From Flavobacteriaceae bacterium UBA1682 (GTDB taxonomy: Bacteria; Bacteroidota; Bacteroidia; Flavobacteriales; Flavobacteriaceae): a DNA stretch of 64,000 bases. The DNA lies in the NCBI GenBank assembly GCA_002320285.1, contig DCKE01000001.1:62001-126000 (forward strand), given 5' to 3'. Positions 23,921 through 32,856 of the stretch are shown here, in pieces; position 1 is the first letter of the stretch, and every line of letters begins with the position of its first letter. The notes under the pieces are model-generated. The model made no database searches. It was not told the DNA's origin and saw nothing but the letters and a program-made list of their open reading frames with translations. Both the position numbers and the translations under genes were made by a program.

Positions 23921-24753
23921 TTTTAGTAACAGGTGCAGGGGGACAAATGGGACAAGCCATAAGATCAATTTCAGTAAAATATATGGAAATTGATTTTGTT
24001 TTTTGTAACGCTTCAATATTGGATATCACCGATAAAGAAAATTGCGAGCGCATTTTTAAGCGCTATCAACCGGACTATTGTATTAATACAGCAGCCTACA
24101 CCGCTGTAGACCTGGCTGAAAAAGAAACTGAAAAGGCTTATCTAGTGAATGTTACTGGAGTTAGAAATTTAGCTGAAGTATGTTTGGAAACCCAGACCGT
24201 TTTGGTTCATTTATCTACCGATTTTGTCTTTGACGGAATGAGTCAAAAACCTTATCGAGAAGTAGATCAGCCAAATCCAAAAACGATATATGGACAAACC
24301 AAATTGGAGGGCGAACAGGCGATACCTGAACTTTTAAGGGAGTACTACATTATTAGGACCTCATGGATATATTCGGAATTCGGACATAATTTCATGAAGA
24401 CCATGTTGAAATTAGCACAAAATCATCAAGAGCTTAGAGTGGTTGATGATCAAATCGGAACCCCTACATATGCAGTAGAGCTGGCTGGCGTGATTATTGA
24501 TATAATTATAAAAAATCGTGGAAATTACGGAATCTATAATTTCAGCAATGAGGGACAATGCAGTTGGTATGAATTTGCCTCAGAGATTTTTAAAGTTAAT
24601 AACATCAATATTAAGGTTTATCCCGTCTCGAGTTCAGAATTTCCAACCGCAGCCACACGACCCCGGTACAGTGTATTAGATAAACAGAAAATAAAAGATA
24701 TATTTGAAATTGTGCCTGACAACTGGCAAAGATCAATCCCGAAATTTCAATAA
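23914..24753 (+). CDS. rfbD: dTDP-4-dehydrorhamnose reductase
   Basis: A 279-residue extended SDR that reduces dTDP-4-keto-rhamnose to dTDP-L-rhamnose with NAD(P)H. The nucleotide loop GAGGQMGQ is at residues 7-14, NTAAYTAVDLAE at 58-69, the HLSTDFVFDG block at 99-108, and the catalytic YxxxK is Y126/K130 in YGQTKLEGE. It overlaps rfbC by 7 bp and is followed after 31 bp by wecB, fitting one operon. Confidence 0.96.
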   Translation: MVILVTGAGGQMGQAIRSISVKYMEIDFVFCNASILDITDKENCERIFKRYQPDYCINTAAYTAVDLAEKETEKAYLVNVTGVRNLAEVCLETQTVLVHLSTDFVFDGMSQKPYREVDQPNPKTIYGQTKLEGEQAIPELLREYYIIRTSWIYSEFGHNFMKTMLKLAQNHQELRVVDDQIGTPTYAVELAGVIIDIIIKNRGNYGIYNFSNEGQCSWYEFASEIFKVNNINIKVYPVSSSEFPTAATRPRYSVLDKQKIKDIFEIVPDNWQRSIPKFQ

Positions 24754-24784
24754 CTTAAACAGTTTTGAAATATAAAAATACCTT

Positions 24785-25912
24785 ATGAATAAAAAAGTAC
24801 TTTTTGTTTTTGGAACGCGTCCAGAAGCAATTAAAATGGCACCTTTAGTGAAAGCATTTCAAACAGATCCTGTCTTTGATACCAAAGTATGTGTAACTGC
24901 TCAACACCGAGAAATGTTGGATCAAGTTTTGGATTTTTTTGATATCGTCCCCGATTTCGATTTGGATATCATGCAACCCAACCAAACCTTAAATAGCATA
25001 ACAGCTAAGATACTGTTGGAGATGAAACCGGTATTGGATGCTTTTCAACCCGATATCGTTTTTGTACATGGAGATACGACAACCACTATGGCTGCAAGTA
25101 TAGCCGCTTTTTATTCGGGAGCCAAGGTAGCACATATCGAGGCAGGATTACGGACGTTTAATAAGAGATTGCCCTTTCCTGAAGAAACCAATAGGCAAAT
25201 TACCAGCGTACTTAGCGATTACCATTTTGCTCCAACAACAACTTCTAAGGAAAATTTGTTGAGAGAAAACATAGATGAAGAATCTATTATAATTACAGGT
25301 AATACGGTAATTGATGCCCTATTGGAAAGCGTTGAAATTGTCAAAGATTTAAAGCATCCGGAGATCGAACAACTAAAAAATTTGATTCTAGATGAGCAAC
25401 AAGTGATTTTGATTACAGGTCATCGTAGGGAGAATCACGGAGAAGGTTTTATACAGATCTGTGAAGCGTTAAAAGAAATTGCACTTAAAAACCCGGAGAT
25501 GGTCTTGATTTATCCCGTTCATTTAAATCCAAATGTTCAGGTACCGGTAAACAGTATCTTGGGTGAAATATCCAATATTAAATTAATACATCCCTTGTCT
25601 TATCCGGCATTTATTTGGTTGATGAATCGTTCTAAGATCATTATTACCGATAGTGGTGGGGTGCAAGAAGAAGCCCCAAGCCTGGGTAAACCTGTATTGG
25701 TTATGAGAGAAACTACCGAAAGACCTGAAGCTGTGGAAGCGGGAACCGTTATTTTGGTAGGAACAGATAAAAATAAGATTGTTGCAGAAACTCAAGATTT
25801 AATTGACGATCCTGCAAAAATGGAACGCATGAGCCAATTGCATAATCCATATGGAGATGGACTGGCAACAAAGCGAATATTAGATTTTATAAAATCGCTA
25901 AAGCATGCTTAA
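24785..25912 (+). CDS. wecB: UDP-N-acetylglucosamine 2-epimerase (non-hydrolysing)
   Basis: A 375-residue member of the WecB family that interconverts UDP-GlcNAc and UDP-ManNAc. The N-terminal GTRPEAIKMAPLV, HGDTTTTMAAS, HIEAGLRTFNK and C-terminal TDSGGVQEEAPSLGKPVLVMRETTERPEA are family hallmarks. It supplies ManNAc-type sugars to the surface polysaccharide. No wecC (UDP-ManNAc dehydrogenase) is seen here. Its 3' end overlaps the flippase gene by 8 bp. Confidence 0.96.
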   Translation: MNKKVLFVFGTRPEAIKMAPLVKAFQTDPVFDTKVCVTAQHREMLDQVLDFFDIVPDFDLDIMQPNQTLNSITAKILLEMKPVLDAFQPDIVFVHGDTTTTMAASIAAFYSGAKVAHIEAGLRTFNKRLPFPEETNRQITSVLSDYHFAPTTTSKENLLRENIDEESIIITGNTVIDALLESVEIVKDLKHPEIEQLKNLILDEQQVILITGHRRENHGEGFIQICEALKEIALKNPEMVLIYPVHLNPNVQVPVNSILGEISNIKLIHPLSYPAFIWLMNRSKIIITDSGGVQEEAPSLGKPVLVMRETTERPEAVEAGTVILVGTDKNKIVAETQDLIDDPAKMERMSQLHNPYGDGLATKRILDFIKSLKHA

Positions 25913-27212
25913 TCTAATTAAGAAAGGTCTTCAAAATAAGTTTTTGCAACAAAGTATCGTGACTTTCGGCTTACGTGGTATGGGGGTGGCATTTTTATTT
26001 GCGATTACCATTCTAATGACGCGAAGTTTTGCTCCAGAAGCCGTAGGTCAATATGAATTTATCCGTATTTTTTTACTTATTTTAGGAAGTGTTTCTTTGG
26101 TAGGTACAGATGTTTCTATTATTTATTTTGCTGGAAAACTACGGGCGAATAATTCTTTTAGTACCTTAAAAAACACCTATTATTCGATGATTAAGATGGT
26201 GCTGTGTATAGCGGTTGCCATTATTTTGTTCTTTTTTATTTTTATAAAAGAGGAAAGTGTAAATCTCTATTTTCAACAAGATGTTTACAGTATCATTAAG
26301 AAAGCCGTGTTTTTTCTGCCTTTTTATATAATCACCTTATTAAATACCGAGACATTGAGAGCTTTGGAACGTCCTGTACTATCAGAGCTTTTTAGGAATA
26401 TTTTTAAATACTGTCCATTAGCTGTCGGTTTAATTGTTGCTTTAACTACCGATTTGTCTTACTCGATAGCGGAATATTATATCTATGGGTTCTTATTTTT
26501 ATTCCTCGTTAGTCAATGCAGCATCTGGTATTGTTTTAGAAGAGTTGATTATCGTGACCGTGCAAACTTAATCTTTAGCAATAAAGAAATTATAAAACAT
26601 TCCTTACCTATGGGAATTAGTAGTATAGTGCTGTTTTTGTTTATGGGAGTTGATGTTTTTTTGTTAAAAAAATATTACGATGATGATTGGATTGCTTATT
26701 ATGCTGTTGCCATCAAATTAATTACCATACTCTCTATGGTTATATTGAGCATCAACATCAATTGTTCACCGAGAATAAGTGAACTTTTCTCCATGTCAGA
26801 CAAGAAAAATCTACAATTGCTGTGTAAAAAAACAGCTAATTTTACTTTTAAAGCCAATGTAGTTGTTGGACTTTTTTTAATTGTATTTATCAAATCGATT
26901 CTAACTTTTTTTGGAGAACAATATGTAGTAATCCAAGATACTTTTTATATTTTAATAGTATCTCAATTGGTTACCTCTGCGTTTGGAGTCGTTCCAGTAT
27001 ACTTAAATATGACTGGTAGATCACTAGTTTTTCAGTTTATTCTGATTATAACTTTAATTATCAATGTTATAATGAATATAATTCTAATCCCCCTTTACGG
27101 TACTATAGGTGCAGCGATTACTTTTACTTTTTCAGTTGTATTCTGGAATTTGATCGTGTTTATTTATGTTTATCGTAAAGATGGAATAAATTTGTTTTTT
27201 TTATCAGCATAA
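25905..27212 (+). CDS. oligosaccharide flippase (Wzx-type, MOP superfamily)
   Basis: A 435-residue polytopic protein with about 12 hydrophobic helices. The N-terminus FGLRGMGVAFLFAITILMTRSFAPEAVGQYEFI is typical of polysaccharide biosynthesis (PF01943/PF13440) exporters, which flip undecaprenyl-linked repeat units across the inner membrane. The middle helix reads MGISSIVLFLFMGVDVFLL, another common block. It is translationally coupled to wecB. It is followed by a 129-bp spacer with a new promoter element. The substrate cannot be read from sequence. Confidence 0.9.
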   Translation: MLNLIKKGLQNKFLQQSIVTFGLRGMGVAFLFAITILMTRSFAPEAVGQYEFIRIFLLILGSVSLVGTDVSIIYFAGKLRANNSFSTLKNTYYSMIKMVLCIAVAIILFFFIFIKEESVNLYFQQDVYSIIKKAVFFLPFYIITLLNTETLRALERPVLSELFRNIFKYCPLAVGLIVALTTDLSYSIAEYYIYGFLFLFLVSQCSIWYCFRRVDYRDRANLIFSNKEIIKHSLPMGISSIVLFLFMGVDVFLLKKYYDDDWIAYYAVAIKLITILSMVILSININCSPRISELFSMSDKKNLQLLCKKTANFTFKANVVVGLFLIVFIKSILTFFGEQYVVIQDTFYILIVSQLVTSAFGVVPVYLNMTGRSLVFQFILIITLIINVIMNIILIPLYGTIGAAITFTFSVVFWNLIVFIYVYRKDGINLFFLSA

Positions 27213-27289
27213 ACGACGTCTAAATAACATTACAGTTTGGAAAACAACTTATTCATTTGTTTCGTGTGCTAACATAGACAAGTAAATAT

Positions 27290-27297
27290 TAAATTTG
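27290..27297 (+). promoter_or_regulatory. internal TAnnTTTG promoter element in the polysaccharide cluster
   Basis: TAAATTTG lies 44 bp upstream of the glycosyltransferase start at 27342, within the only sizeable spacer in this part of the cluster. Confidence 0.45.
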
Positions 27298-27341
27298 CAA
27301 AACGGACTTCAATACATAACCAGAAATAAATTCCTTTTTTA

Positions 27342-28364
27342 ATGAAAATATTGTTCTATTTACCTGCTAAAGCTGTTAACGACGCAACTATTTATTATAC
27401 GGATCTTATAAAGAGAGCTTTTGTAAATAGTAGCTACGAAGTTGCAACTCATCAGACAGCTGATCATGTGAATGATTTTGATTTAGTAGTGACAATTAGA
27501 GTAAGGGATTTTGTAAAGGTTTACTTTAAGAATCGAAATTTGCGCATCGTTAATTGGCATCAAGGTATTGGACCTGAGGAATATTCGATGTTAAACAAGT
27601 ACACCTTCAGTGCCAAGTGTATTAGTTGGGCTTTTAGTGTCGCAGAAAAAATGGTTTTACAAAATAGTTATTGTAATTTCTTAGTTTCTGATAGTATGTT
27701 GAAGCATTATAGGGCGAAGTACAATATTAAATTAGAGAATCATCTAATCATACCGTGTTATAATAAGAATCTAAAACCCTCGTTTTTTAATGAGAATCTT
27801 AAAAAAGAATCCAGTTATGTATACGCGGGAACTTTGTTTAGCTGGCAGTGTTTTGAAAAAACGGTGGCTCTGTATCAAAAGATAGAAGCAAAGAATCCGA
27901 AAGCTTCTTTGACTATTTTCACTAAGGAGAAGGAAGAAGCAAAGGCAATACTCCACAAGTACGATATCAAAAATTTTGATATTCAATACGTTAGTTTGGA
28001 ACAATTAGATGAAGAGTTAAGTAAGTTCAAATACGGCTTTATCCTTAGAGAAAAGCATATTATCAATCGAGTTTCGACGCCTACCAAAATGAATTCTTAT
28101 CTTTCAGTCGGTTTAATGCCTATATATACAGACGTCATTGATTCATTTGAGCAACATTTAAACCTTTCACCGTATAGCATCAAGTTTAAGAGTGATGCTT
28201 CATTAGACGACATGGCCAATACGATACATGCCCATAATCTGTCTCCAGTGGACTATCAAAAGTTTTATCAAATTTGTGAGCAAAATTTTAAGGAGTATTA
28301 CGACGATTCCTTTAATATAAGTAAAATTGAAAAGGAACTGATCGATGGTTTAAAAACGATTTAA
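27342..28364 (+). CDS. glycosyltransferase (GT-B, GT4-like)
   Basis: A 340-residue soluble protein with a GT-B-like layout: an N-terminal Rossmann half (MKILFYLPAKAVNDATIYYTDLI) and a C-terminal half with YVYAGTLFSWQCFEKTVALYQKI, the typical opening of the donor-binding domain, and an E-type segment REKHIINRVSTPTKMNSYLSVG. This last replaces the usual EG-x-P-x-x-x-(L/I)EA signature with PTKMNSYL, seen in divergent members. The sugar and linkage are unknown. The stop abuts the next start directly. Confidence 0.75.
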   Translation: MKILFYLPAKAVNDATIYYTDLIKRAFVNSSYEVATHQTADHVNDFDLVVTIRVRDFVKVYFKNRNLRIVNWHQGIGPEEYSMLNKYTFSAKCISWAFSVAEKMVLQNSYCNFLVSDSMLKHYRAKYNIKLENHLIIPCYNKNLKPSFFNENLKKESSYVYAGTLFSWQCFEKTVALYQKIEAKNPKASLTIFTKEKEEAKAILHKYDIKNFDIQYVSLEQLDEELSKFKYGFILREKHIINRVSTPTKMNSYLSVGLMPIYTDVIDSFEQHLNLSPYSIKFKSDASLDDMANTIHAHNLSPVDYQKFYQICEQNFKEYYDDSFNISKIEKELIDGLKTI

Positions 28365-29441
28365 ATGTATTATATCAGAAAAAACAAATTATTCTTTTAT
28401 CTGCTCGTCGGAATCTGTATTCTGGTTGGTTTTGTAGGACCATTTATCTTACCGGATAAGTTTTACTATGATGCTAATTTGATCGTATCCGATCCGCTAA
28501 ACCAAAAAGGTTGGATAGAGAGTTATCCGTTGACGATGATGTTTTATCATTTAACGCGAATGTCCTATATCCCTTATAGTATAGTTGGCTTAATTCAGTT
28601 GCCCATCGTATTTTATATTTTAAAGTGGATAGGAATTCCTGATAAATTCCATGTTTTTACGGTTAGAAATATTATTGTTTATCTGGCTTTTTTGATGATA
28701 GGGATTTTTATTGCGCAACCCTCTAAAGAATTCATTACTTATATTTTTATCACTGTAATATGGTATATTTTAGCTCAGAAGGGAATTAGTTTTAAATTGT
28801 TATTGGGAATCACTTTTTTTGCTTTCTTCGCTTTTGGAGCAATCTTTCGACCCTATTATATCTTTATCCCTTTTATCGCTATAGGGATGTATGCAATCAC
28901 CTTAATAAAGATACCGAACAAGGTGTTTCTAGCTGTTTTTAACGGTGTTTTAGTGATTATCTTTATTTCTTTGACCTACGGAATACTGAAAGGGGACTAT
29001 TTGTCTTTAATCTCCAGAGAGAATATTAATGTTGCTAGAATACTCGCTGGCGATGGGGATGCCAATAGTATTATCTTGTCACCTGTTTATCCAGATACCT
29101 GGTATGGGGAAGTAGTTAGTATGTTTTATGGCTTCTTTACGGTGAATCTTCCTGTAAATGGATTGCGATTTATTACCTCACCTCAAATCATCGCATTTGT
29201 CTTATGGCAATTGGTCCTGTCTGTTCTGTTGTTGATGCGTTTGTCCAAGTGTTTATATTCACCTAAAATATATCAAATGGAGCTGTGGGTATTGTTGTTT
29301 GTTTTCGCTTTTTTTATTGCTCAAGGTATGTTTGAACCCGATTTGGGTTCGGCAGTCAGACATAAGATTGGTATTTTCCCTTTAATATATTTTTCTTTAT
29401 ACTATGAAGATTTCAGACGAAAATCATCAAAAAGGCTTTAA
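28365..29441 (+). CDS. multi-pass membrane protein, candidate polysaccharide polymerase (EpsG/Wzy-like)
   Basis: A 358-residue integral membrane protein with about nine to ten hydrophobic segments, e.g. FFYLLVGICILVGFVGPFIL, IIVYLAFLMIGIFIAQ and LLLGITFFAFFAFGAIFRPYY. A loop with IAQPSKEFITYIFITVIWY precedes RPYY, resembling EpsG-type polymerases, in which a charged loop sits between helices. No enzyme motif proves it. Position between a flippase/glycosyltransferase and an O-antigen-ligase-like gene supports a role in chain polymerisation. It overlaps the following gene by 38 bp. Confidence 0.6.
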   Translation: MYYIRKNKLFFYLLVGICILVGFVGPFILPDKFYYDANLIVSDPLNQKGWIESYPLTMMFYHLTRMSYIPYSIVGLIQLPIVFYILKWIGIPDKFHVFTVRNIIVYLAFLMIGIFIAQPSKEFITYIFITVIWYILAQKGISFKLLLGITFFAFFAFGAIFRPYYIFIPFIAIGMYAITLIKIPNKVFLAVFNGVLVIIFISLTYGILKGDYLSLISRENINVARILAGDGDANSIILSPVYPDTWYGEVVSMFYGFFTVNLPVNGLRFITSPQIIAFVLWQLVLSVLLLMRLSKCLYSPKIYQMELWVLLFVFAFFIAQGMFEPDLGSAVRHKIGIFPLIYFSLYYEDFRRKSSKRL

Positions 29442-30696
29442 TTTATTACTGCTTTTAATAGCTTCTACTTTTCTTTTTAGCAAGTTGTGTACTTGGTTTA
29501 TAATTGCTTTTGTAATATATAATCTCGTATTCTTCCGCAAAAATACGTTTCCCAAACAAGCTTGGATTTTTGGTATTATAATCGCAGCCCCCTTTTTGCT
29601 GGAAATACTATTTTTCTGGAAAAACGACAACTTGCTTCTGGGATGGAAATCTGCCGAAAAGTCCCTTTCCTTAGTTTTCTTTCCGTATTTCATCCTGTCT
29701 AATTATAAGCAGATTTCGTTTTTTAAAATTTTAAATGCCTATGCCAAAATCACAACATTTGTTGTAATGATTTTGTTGTTGCGATTTATAATAACGGAAC
29801 CTGAATCGATCCAAAAATATCTACATGGAGTCCATTTGTGGGAAATGGGATATGTATTTGCAGAGAGCTTTAAGAATCATGCACCTGCCTTAAATATGCA
29901 TTTAACCTTTGTGGCGGTTATTAATTTTTATTTTCTATTAGATTATTCACGACAAAAATGTTCCAGATGGTTGTCGATACTACAGGCTTTCACATTTTTA
30001 ATTTCAATTTTATTGATCTTGGTGGTCAACACAAGAATGTCCCTTTTAAATGTTATTGTAGGTTTCGGAATTATAATTTTTGTAGAGGCCTTTAAATATT
30101 TTAAGACCCAAAAGGTCATTATAGGAAGTTTAAGTTTTTTCGGACTGATGATCTTAATACTTTTTGCCTTCGTGAGATTGAACCCCTATATGAAAGAAAA
30201 ATATTCTTCAACAACCTTCGCCTACATGGATAAGATAGGAAAATTAGATGACATTGAAGAGCCGGAAAAAAAGGTGTTTAATGCTTTTGTAACTAGAGTT
30301 TCCATTTGGAAATCAGCTTGGGAATTGGCACAACAGAGTTTAGTAACGGGTTATGGGTCGTCTAAATCAAAAACGGAATTAGTGAATTATTTTGAGCAAA
30401 CAGACCAACATTTTTTAGCGAAGTACGCTTTTCCAACCCATAATCAATTTTTAGATTCACTATTGAAGTTCGGTATATTGGGAATCATAAGTGTTTTTGT
30501 CTATATCTTTTTGGCAGGATATTTAGGCATTAAAACACACAGCGGTATTATGATTGCTTTTTTCTTCAACTTTTTTACTTCTAATTTAGTCGATGATTTT
30601 TTAATTCGTTTTGATGGTATCGTATTTAGTGGTCTCTGGACGTCAGTATTTGTTGCATATTATTTACAGCAAAAAATGTTTACTGCTTATAAATAG
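29404..30696 (+). CDS. O-antigen ligase/polymerase family membrane protein
   Basis: A 430-residue protein with about 11 transmembrane helices. The C-terminal half contains the Wzy/WaaL-type block FVTRVSIWKSAWELAQQSLVTGYG and PTHNQFLDSLLKFGILG, which is the typical periplasmic-loop and helix motif of PF04932 (His in the HNQF site). It is therefore either the repeat-unit polymerase or the ligase of this cluster. The start overlaps the previous gene by 38 bp, and the 3' end overlaps the convergent GT4 gene by 17 bp. Confidence 0.85.
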   Translation: MKISDENHQKGFNLLLLLIASTFLFSKLCTWFIIAFVIYNLVFFRKNTFPKQAWIFGIIIAAPFLLEILFFWKNDNLLLGWKSAEKSLSLVFFPYFILSNYKQISFFKILNAYAKITTFVVMILLLRFIITEPESIQKYLHGVHLWEMGYVFAESFKNHAPALNMHLTFVAVINFYFLLDYSRQKCSRWLSILQAFTFLISILLILVVNTRMSLLNVIVGFGIIIFVEAFKYFKTQKVIIGSLSFFGLMILILFAFVRLNPYMKEKYSSTTFAYMDKIGKLDDIEEPEKKVFNAFVTRVSIWKSAWELAQQSLVTGYGSSKSKTELVNYFEQTDQHFLAKYAFPTHNQFLDSLLKFGILGIISVFVYIFLAGYLGIKTHSGIMIAFFFNFFTSNLVDDFLIRFDGIVFSGLWTSVFVAYYLQQKMFTAYK

Positions 30697-31756
30697 AAAT
30701 TAATTTAAAGAAATTGAGATCTTTATTAAAGTCGCGCTTGCATTGTTCATAAGCTTGCTGCCCCATATTTAGGCGACTGGTTTTGTCTTCCAGTTGTTTC
30801 ATCAACGGGTCTATATCCTCAATTTTATCAAACAAAAATCCTGAAACTCCAGGAATAACGATGTCTTTATTGCCGATCACGTTTGTCGCGAGTATGGGTT
30901 TTCTCAAAGCCATGGCCTCGAGTACAGCAATCGGAAGTCCTTCCCAAAGTGACGTTTGCAGGTAGATGTCTAACTCGTTTAATTGCGGGAGCAATTCTAA
31001 GTTATCGACAAACCAACCTGAAATATGGATGTTTTCTGCCGTTAATAAATGGCGTAGTTCTCCATCACCAATCCAAACGAAATCGTGTTGTGGATATAGT
31101 AGAGCGATGTCATTAAATAATTTGGGGTTTTTTTGAGCGGTGATTCTACCGACTACACCTATTTTTAATCGGGTGTTAATTACCGGTTTGTAAAAAGGTT
31201 CTAGTATGTTGAAATTGACGCCATTTCTAACTAATTCTGCTTTGCCCAAGCTTTTTGCAATTTCATATTCCGTGTCACCACAAGCGATAGTCGTACCCCC
31301 AAAAAACAACTGGGTGTATTTCTCGATAAACTTGTATAACTTCTGTTTCGAAGCGGAGATGTCTTGTCTAATAAAAGCATAACCGTGGGGTGTATAAAAC
31401 ACTTTTTTGTTTGAAAAAAGTGTAAAGTTGGCCCATCTCCCAATAACTCCAGCTTTGGATGAATGCAGATGTATCACATCGGGATTGAGTTCTTTTAAAA
31501 CTTTACGCAGTTTTAAAGTCGCTTTTAAATCTTTAATTAGCGATAACTCCTTTTCCATATCAACTTCAATAAGTGCAATTTTTGATGAGAAATCACGTTC
31601 AATATTTTTGGGATCTATTTCCTTTCTTTTGGCACTATAGATGACCGTAGTTTGTAAGTCTAGGTTTTCTGCTTCGTTTCCAAAAAAATTGGTAAGGTCT
31701 TTGAAATAGGTGTAAACACCTCCACCAAGTGCTTCGACTATGTGAACTACTCTCAT
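30680..31756 (-). CDS. glycosyltransferase family 4
   Basis: A 358-residue GT-B enzyme. The N-terminus is MRVVHIVEALGGGVYTYFKDL, then HLHSSKAGVIGRWANF, the donor domain IGVVGRITAQKNPKLFNDIA, and SLWEGLPIAVLEAMALRKPILAT, the classic E-x7-E region of GT4. It transfers a sugar from a nucleotide donor; sugar and linkage are unknown. It is the only minus-strand gene inside the polysaccharide block and runs head-on into the preceding ligase-like gene. A TAATTTTG element lies 14 bp upstream. Confidence 0.94.
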   Translation of the reverse strand: MRVVHIVEALGGGVYTYFKDLTNFFGNEAENLDLQTTVIYSAKRKEIDPKNIERDFSSKIALIEVDMEKELSLIKDLKATLKLRKVLKELNPDVIHLHSSKAGVIGRWANFTLFSNKKVFYTPHGYAFIRQDISASKQKLYKFIEKYTQLFFGGTTIACGDTEYEIAKSLGKAELVRNGVNFNILEPFYKPVINTRLKIGVVGRITAQKNPKLFNDIALLYPQHDFVWIGDGELRHLLTAENIHISGWFVDNLELLPQLNELDIYLQTSLWEGLPIAVLEAMALRKPILATNVIGNKDIVIPGVSGFLFDKIEDIDPLMKQLEDKTSRLNMGQQAYEQCKRDFNKDLNFFKLISIYKQ

Positions 31757-31769
31757 TTTAAATTTTTTA

Positions 31770-31777
31770 CAAAATTA
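31770..31777 (-). promoter_or_regulatory. TAnnTTTG promoter element for the inverted GT4 gene
   Basis: Minus-strand TAATTTTG, 13 bp upstream of the GT4 start, so the gene can be expressed separately from the surrounding operon. Confidence 0.45.
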
Positions 31778-31872
31778 GAGATTCTTTATTAAACTTGCTT
31801 TAGGAATGGTGAAATTAAAATAAATACTTAGTTATAATTTTTTTTACTAATAATCAGTATTATTTTTACACA

Positions 31873-32856
31873 ATGAAACGAATATTAATCACTGGAGCAG
31901 CAGGTTTTTTGGGATCGCATTTATGCGATCGATTTATCCTTGAAGGATACCATGTTATCGGTATGGATAACCTGATTACAGGTGATCTGAAAAACATAGA
32001 ACATCTCTTTAAATTGGAGCATTTTGAGTTTTATCATCACGATGTCACCAAGTTTGTAAATGTCCCGGGAAATTTGGATTATATTCTTCATTTTGCATCA
32101 CCTGCTAGTCCAATCGATTATTTAAAAATACCGATTCAGACTTTAAAAGTGGGTTCATTGGGAACACACAATTTATTGGGCTTAGCTCGCGTTAAAAAGG
32201 CACGAATTCTCATCGCTTCTACTTCTGAAGTATATGGGGATCCCCTAGTACATCCACAGACCGAAGAATACTATGGTAATGTAAATACCATTGGACCGAG
32301 AGGAGTATATGATGAAGCCAAGCGTTTTCAGGAGTCGATTACGATGGCCTATCATACTTTTCACGGTTTAGAAACGAGAATTGTGCGAATTTTTAATACC
32401 TATGGACCGAGAATGCGCCTAAACGATGGACGCGTAATTCCAGCATTTATCGGCCAAGCACTAAGAGGAGAAGATTTGACTATCTTTGGCGACGGAATGC
32501 AAACCAGATCGTTTTGTTATATAGACGATCAAGTAGAGGGAATTTATCGGCTTTTACATGCAGATTATTCATTGCCCATTAATATTGGTAATCCCGACGA
32601 AATCACGATAAAAGATTTCGCAAAAGAGATTTTGAAGTTGACCGGACGCAATCAAAAAGTGGTTTTTAAAGAACTTCCCTTAAATGACCCCTTGCAGCGT
32701 CAACCCGATATCACTAAGGCCAAAAATATTTTGGGTTGGGAGCCTAAGATCGGTCGCGAAGAGGGAATGATGCGAACCTATCAATATTTTAAATCCTTTA
32801 GCGAGGAAGAGTTATTAAAAGAAGAACATAAAGATTTTTCAAAATATATAAATTAA
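31873..32856 (+). CDS. UDP-glucuronate decarboxylase (UDP-xylose synthase-type SDR)
   Basis: A 327-residue extended SDR. The NAD-binding GAAGFLG is at residues 8-14, the catalytic tyrosine and lysine are Y146/K150 in YDEAKRF, and STSEVYGDPLVHPQ and NTYGPRMRLNDGRVIPAFI match UDP-glucuronate decarboxylases (UXS/Uxs). Product: UDP-xylose from UDP-glucuronate, for the surface polysaccharide. It is followed without spacing by the first sugar-phosphate transferase. Other SDR activities (4-epimerase) are less likely given the RMRLNDGRV block. Confidence 0.9.
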   Translation: MKRILITGAAGFLGSHLCDRFILEGYHVIGMDNLITGDLKNIEHLFKLEHFEFYHHDVTKFVNVPGNLDYILHFASPASPIDYLKIPIQTLKVGSLGTHNLLGLARVKKARILIASTSEVYGDPLVHPQTEEYYGNVNTIGPRGVYDEAKRFQESITMAYHTFHGLETRIVRIFNTYGPRMRLNDGRVIPAFIGQALRGEDLTIFGDGMQTRSFCYIDDQVEGIYRLLHADYSLPINIGNPDEITIKDFAKEILKLTGRNQKVVFKELPLNDPLQRQPDITKAKNILGWEPKIGREEGMMRTYQYFKSFSEEELLKEEHKDFSKYIN

